Shown here: positions 6,151-8,128 of the stretch, one piece after another
Numbering within the stretch: position 1 is the stretch's first letter
Layout: every line of letters begins with the position of its first letter
Assembly (NCBI GenBank): GCA_900550065.1
Contig: URQR01000087.1
Coordinates: 1-8,128 of the forward strand
Length of the DNA stretch: 8,128 nucleotides
Direction of reading: 5' to 3'
DNA from: an uncultured Eubacteriales bacterium
GTDB lineage: Bacteria > Bacillota > Clostridia > UBA1381 > UMGS1253
Made by a program: the position numbers and the translations under genes
Notes under the pieces: model-generated
What the model was told of the DNA's origin: nothing
The model's input: only the letters and a program-made list of their open reading frames with translations
The model's database searches: none

Positions 6151-7413
6151 TTAATGCTTTTCAAAGTCTTCAATTGTAATTTGGCGCGTATGCTTCGTGT
6201 GTGACCACTCCGTTTTGTTTTTATCAATCATACCCTGAATTGCAATTGGAATCCATGTCAGATTGTAAAACATAAACGTGATGTAGCCCCAGAACATGCG
6301 GCTGTCAAACTGTTTACGTTCAATTGCGATAACAAACGGCATGTACAGAAGCTGTAAAATCACAAATGTGTTCCATACAATCGGCGAGAACAAATAGCTC
6401 ATATGGAAAAAGCCGATATTGCCGTCCGGATATGCGGCTTGCAGCCATGCAAACAGCGTAATGAAGCCGAGTGCAATAATACGGATTGGCTGCACGAGAT
6501 AAATCGCGCAGTCGAAGCAGAGGAATTTCCCCTCTTTAAAGGCCTTTTTCATCAGCTTCCCGAAGAAACGGGACGCAACGTCCGCGTGACCCTGCATCCA
6601 GCGCTTACGCTGGCGCCAGCTCTGTACGAGCGTGAGCGGCTTTTCGTCGTAAATAATTGCATCATGCGCCCAGCCGACCCGTTCGTCGTTTAGTGCAAGC
6701 TTCATTGTAAATTCCATATCCTCGGTCAGGCATGTTGCGCCCCAGCCAAGTTTTTTGAGCAGCTCTGTGTTCATGACAAAGCCCGTTCCGGACAGCTGAC
6801 ACGAGAGGCCAAGATTGTGGCGCGCAGCCAGAAATACACGGCTGACCGACCAGAACGAGAACGAATACGCACAGGTTATCCACGAATCAAACGGGTTTTT
6901 GCTGTCCACATAGCCCTGCACAACCTCGTAGCCGTTGTTGATTTGCCGGTTCATTGCTTTCAAGAAGTTCTTGTCAACCAGATTGTCGGCGTCAAAAATA
7001 CCAATATAGTCGTACTGTTTTTCCATATGAAAAAGCTTGTCAAACATCCACTCGAGTGCAAAGCCCTTGCCCCGCTCCGTATTGTTGAAGCGTTCATAAA
7101 CGATTGCGCCATGTTCGCGCGCAATACGCGCTGTACCGTCGGTACAGTTGTCGGCTATTACAAAAATGTCGTAGGCGCTCTCGTCATAGTCGATTGCGCG
7201 CAGGCTGTCGACCATGTTGCCAATCACGACCTCCTCGTCGTGCGCTGCAACGAGCAGTGCAAACGTGTTTGTCCGCGTCGACGGGTTTTTCGTTTCGCGC
7301 TTCGGTATCCAGCCGAATATGCCGATTACAAAGTAATACAGTGTTACGGCAAGCGCCAGTATCTGCACAATCATGGTTATCAAATTGAGTAGTTCAAGAA
7401 GTATATCTTCCAA
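6151..7413 (-). CDS. Membrane-anchored glycosyltransferase family 2 (processive type)
   Basis: A 420-residue inverting GT-A glycosyltransferase of family GT2, in the cellulose/hyaluronan/poly-GlcNAc synthase-like group. One N-terminal membrane helix (about 12-35) precedes the catalytic domain. That domain shows VAAHDEE (55-61, start of the nucleotide-binding fold), IADNCTD (86-92) with Asp88, the metal-binding DAD (141-143), LTEDMEF with the catalytic-base TED (230-232), and QRKRWMQG with Q268, R271 and W272, the QxxRW motif of processive synthases. Two or three more membrane helices follow (about 303-325, 338-365, 374-395). The nucleotide-sugar donor and the product cannot be read from the sequence; an envelope or exopolysaccharide is likely. 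The start is a TTG with GGGGGG (7420-7425) six bases upstream; the next ATG, at residue 14, would cut into the first helix. It is monocistronic, with its own promoter and terminator. Confidence 0.9.
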   Translation of the reverse strand: MEDILLELLNLITMIVQILALAVTLYYFVIGIFGWIPKRETKNPSTRTNTFALLVAAHDEEVVIGNMVDSLRAIDYDESAYDIFVIADNCTDGTARIAREHGAIVYERFNNTERGKGFALEWMFDKLFHMEKQYDYIGIFDADNLVDKNFLKAMNRQINNGYEVVQGYVDSKNPFDSWITCAYSFSFWSVSRVFLAARHNLGLSCQLSGTGFVMNTELLKKLGWGATCLTEDMEFTMKLALNDERVGWAHDAIIYDEKPLTLVQSWRQRKRWMQGHADVASRFFGKLMKKAFKEGKFLCFDCAIYLVQPIRIIALGFITLFAWLQAAYPDGNIGFFHMSYLFSPIVWNTFVILQLLYMPFVIAIERKQFDSRMFWGYITFMFYNLTWIPIAIQGMIDKNKTEWSHTKHTRQITIEDFEKH

Positions 7414-7449
7414 AACTGTCCCCCCTTTTGCTTCTTAAATTTCAAAAGA

Positions 7450-7458
7450 ATTATATCA
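7450..7458 (-). promoter_or_regulatory. Extended -10 promoter proximal to the glycosyltransferase
   Basis: The minus strand reads TGATATAAT, a perfect TGn-TATAAT extended -10 box (7458-7450), with only a weak -35. Transcription would start near 7443, giving a leader of about 30 bases before TTG 7413 that includes the GGGGGG ribosome binding site. Confidence 0.6.
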
Positions 7459-7502
7459 TCCGAAAATTGGAAAGTACACAGTTTCACAGCTTACAAGCTC
7501 TG

Positions 7503-7529
7503 AAAAAAAGCCACGGGTTTCCATTGGCT
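7503..7529 (-). terminator. Hairpin with T-tract in the glycosyltransferase upstream region
   Basis: On the minus strand AGCCA (7529-7525) pairs with TGGCT (7513-7509), with a possible inner GG/CC pair, and is followed by a run of seven T (7509-7503). It is a short but terminator-like structure. It lies between the distal promoter (7537-7565) and the proximal promoter (7450-7458), so it could limit transcription from the distal one. Confidence 0.45.
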
Positions 7530-7536
7530 ATTCCTA

Positions 7537-7565
7537 ACTATACACCATTTTCCGCCCGGTTGCAA
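7537..7565 (-). promoter_or_regulatory. Distal sigma-A-type promoter upstream of the glycosyltransferase
   Basis: On the minus strand TTGCAA (7565-7560) is followed after exactly 17 bases by TATAGT (7542-7537). The expected start point, near 7530, coincides with the beginning of the hairpin and T-tract at 7529-7503. Confidence 0.55.
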
Positions 7566-7607
7566 GCTGTTTTCTCGAAAAAAAGAGAAACGCATTTACA
7601 TAAAATT

Positions 7608-7617
7608 ACAAATTTGT
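7608..7617. repeat. Palindrome ACAAATTTGT, copy 1
   Basis: A perfect 10-base palindrome identical to the one at 7839-7848. It may be an operator half of a regulator acting on the divergent region, but AT-rich DNA makes chance occurrence plausible. Confidence 0.3.
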
Positions 7618-7838
7618 GTGTTTACTTGTGCTACTATATAAATATACAACAAAACCGAATCATAAAATTGTTTAAAATTGTGGTATGAAGCTGTTTACCT
7701 GTTTGAAAAGTATAGAGAAAGAAGCAACTATCGAACGCTGCAATATATCGTGATTGACGCATTTCCCTATATTCTATGAAAAAAAACCGTATTTTATGAG
7801 TACAGGCACATTGGTAGCAGTGCCAAAAAAAGTTGTTT

Positions 7839-7848
7839 ACAAATTTGT
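7839..7848. repeat. Palindrome ACAAATTTGT, copy 2
   Basis: A perfect 10-base palindrome 23 bases upstream of the -35 box at 7872. It is identical to the copy at 7608-7617. A related AAATTTGT occurs at 7914-7921, just after the predicted transcription start. Confidence 0.3.
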
Positions 7849-7871
7849 TACAAAAAAGTTTCAAAAAGACC

Positions 7872-7900
7872 TTGATTTTTTTTTCGCAATGGTGTAGAAT
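7872..7900 (+). promoter_or_regulatory. Sigma-A-type promoter for the gene at 8073
   Basis: TTGATT (7872-7877) and TAGAAT (7895-7900) are separated by exactly 17 bases. The predicted start near 7907 gives a leader of about 165 bases before ATG 8073, long enough for leader regulation. A TATAAT at 7973-7978 could be a second -10, but it lacks a recognisable -35. Confidence 0.6.
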
Positions 7901-7950
7901 AGGAACAGTTAATAAATTTGTAATATTTTTCTTCGGCGGGACAATTTCGT

Positions 7951-8035
7951 AAAAACCTGTAAGAAATACAGATATAATGCGGGTTTTTTATACATAATTT
8001 GGTGGGATGGTAGGGTTTCGACACTATATCCTGTA
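7951..8035 (+). promoter_or_regulatory. Leader with competing RNA pairings
   Basis: CTGTA/TACAG (7957-7961, 7967-7971) forms a local hairpin inside AAAAACC/GGTTTTT (7951-7957, 7982-7988), whose right arm runs into a six-T tract (7984-7989), resembling a weak attenuator. The same TACAGATATA (7967-7976) can instead pair with TATAT-C-CTGTA (8025-8035), giving 10 bp with one bulged C. The two folds exclude each other. It matches no riboswitch class I recognise. Confidence 0.3.
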
Positions 8036-8072
8036 TTGGAAAATGTTACGAAAAAATTAAAGAGGTGGTACC

Positions 8073-8128
8073 ATGAATCGCGAGTCAACTTCGGGCTCAA
8101 AGTGCAGTAAGCTGGAGGGCGAGCAGCG
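8073..8128 (+). CDS. Hypothetical protein, 3' partial (first 18 codons)
   Basis: The ATG at 8073 is preceded by the purine-rich AGAGGTGG (8061-8068) at 4 bases and starts a frame open to the window edge. The visible N-terminus (MNRESTSGSKCSKLEGEQ) is polar, rich in Ser, Lys, Gly and Glu, with no signal-peptide or membrane character. The product cannot be recognised from 18 residues. The call rests on the ribosome binding site, the upstream sigma-A promoter and the rise in GC content after the ATG. Confidence 0.5.
   Translation, partial: MNRESTSGSKCSKLEGEQ

Larger units (their letters stand above)
7414..8072. other. Long AT-rich divergent intergenic region
   Basis: About 660 bases separate the minus-strand glycosyltransferase from the plus-strand gene at 8073. 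I find no convincing gene. It contains two minus-strand promoters and a hairpin with a T-tract near the glycosyltransferase, an exact 10-base palindrome ACAAATTTGT at 7608-7617 and 7839-7848, a plus-strand sigma-A promoter (7872-7900) and a roughly 165-base leader. The middle (about 7620-7830) is very AT-rich and shows only a short stem GGCAC/GTGCC (7805-7809, 7820-7824). Confidence 0.6.

Noticed and set aside
6817..7392. Plus-strand open frame of 191 codons
   Set aside because: It is antisense to the glycosyltransferase catalytic domain. The long frame is a shadow of that gene's codon usage.
7571..7590. Hairpin TTTCTC/GAGAAA with an A-rich loop
   Set aside because: It is AT-rich, not followed by a T-tract in either orientation that would make it a terminator, and easily explained by base composition.
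7428..7688. Plus-strand open frame of 86 codons in the intergenic region
   Set aside because: It has a TTG start without a ribosome binding site, low-complexity AT-rich composition and no protein-like pattern. It runs antisense through both candidate glycosyltransferase promoters.
7805..7831. Stem GGCAC/GTGCC followed by seven A, considered as a terminator
   Set aside because: On the plus strand the tail is A, not T, and on the minus strand the T-tract precedes the stem. The stem is only 5 bp with a 10-base loop.
7634..7864. Minus-strand open frame of 76 codons in the intergenic region
   Set aside because: It is a by-product of AT-rich DNA (Phe/Cys/Tyr-rich translation), with no convincing ribosome binding site.
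8061..8075. T-box-like sequence (AGAGGTGGTACC resembles the AGGGTGGNACC antiterminator)
   Set aside because: The following GCG is replaced by ATG, the upstream leader lacks recognisable Stem I features, and the sequence is fully explained as a Shine-Dalgarno site before ATG 8073.
7909..8100. Minus-strand open frame of 63 codons overlapping the leader and the gene at 8073
   Set aside because: It is antisense to a well-supported promoter and ribosome binding site, and shows no protein family pattern.
8003..8128. tmRNA-like 5' end (GGGATGG...GGGTTTCGACA resembles the GGxTTCGAC start of ssrA)
   Set aside because: The acceptor-stem GGGG is not in register with the TTCGAC, and no pseudoknot or tag reading frame follows. 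Instead there is a ribosome binding site and an ATG at 8073. The 3' end of a tmRNA would lie outside the window and could not be checked.

Overview
The window reads as chromosomal DNA of an anaerobic, endospore-forming Firmicute, most likely a Clostridia member of the Ruminococcaceae/Oscillospiraceae type. The main evidence is a SipL-like spore-coat morphogenesis protein (three SPOCS/DUF3794-type repeats plus a C-terminal LysM domain). Purine-rich Shine-Dalgarno sites, frequent TTG/GTG starts, compact intrinsic terminators and AT-rich intergenic DNA around coding regions of moderate GC fit this. The assignment is inferred from gene content; no rRNA or other marker is present.

Layout, left to right. 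A 5'-truncated B12-binding-type radical SAM gene (+, to 1418) converges on a ThuA-family gene (-, 1458-2168), with a shared bidirectional terminator between them. A roughly 265-base divergent gap (2169-2433) follows. It holds a compact element of nested inverted repeats (2216-2297) and a candidate sigma-E-type promoter for the SipL-like gene (+, 2434-4005). SipL converges on a three-gene minus-strand operon, read in the order DJ-1/PfpI protein (6032-5490), 5-formyltetrahydrofolate cyclo-ligase (5484-4924), CPBP/CAAX-type membrane protease (4931-4050). That operon has a recognisable promoter upstream and ends in a terminator that overlaps its last stop codon. Next is a monocistronic membrane glycosyltransferase family 2 gene (-, 7413-6151) with its own terminator. 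A long AT-rich divergent region (7414-8072) carries promoters in both directions and a roughly 165-base leader for a plus-strand gene that begins at 8073 and runs off the window.

Functionally this is a set of ordinary chromosomal units: spore envelope assembly (SipL), one-carbon/folate salvage and stress-type functions (the DJ-1/FCL/CPBP operon), envelope polysaccharide synthesis (GT2) and two enzymes of unknown substrate (radical SAM, ThuA). I see no defence island, CRISPR array, transposase, tRNA or rRNA. The parts that merit a second look are non-coding: the folded element at 2216-2297, the promoter followed directly by a hairpin and T-tract upstream of the glycosyltransferase, and the leader at 7907-8072 with mutually exclusive pairings. 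I could not identify a clearly new biological system here.
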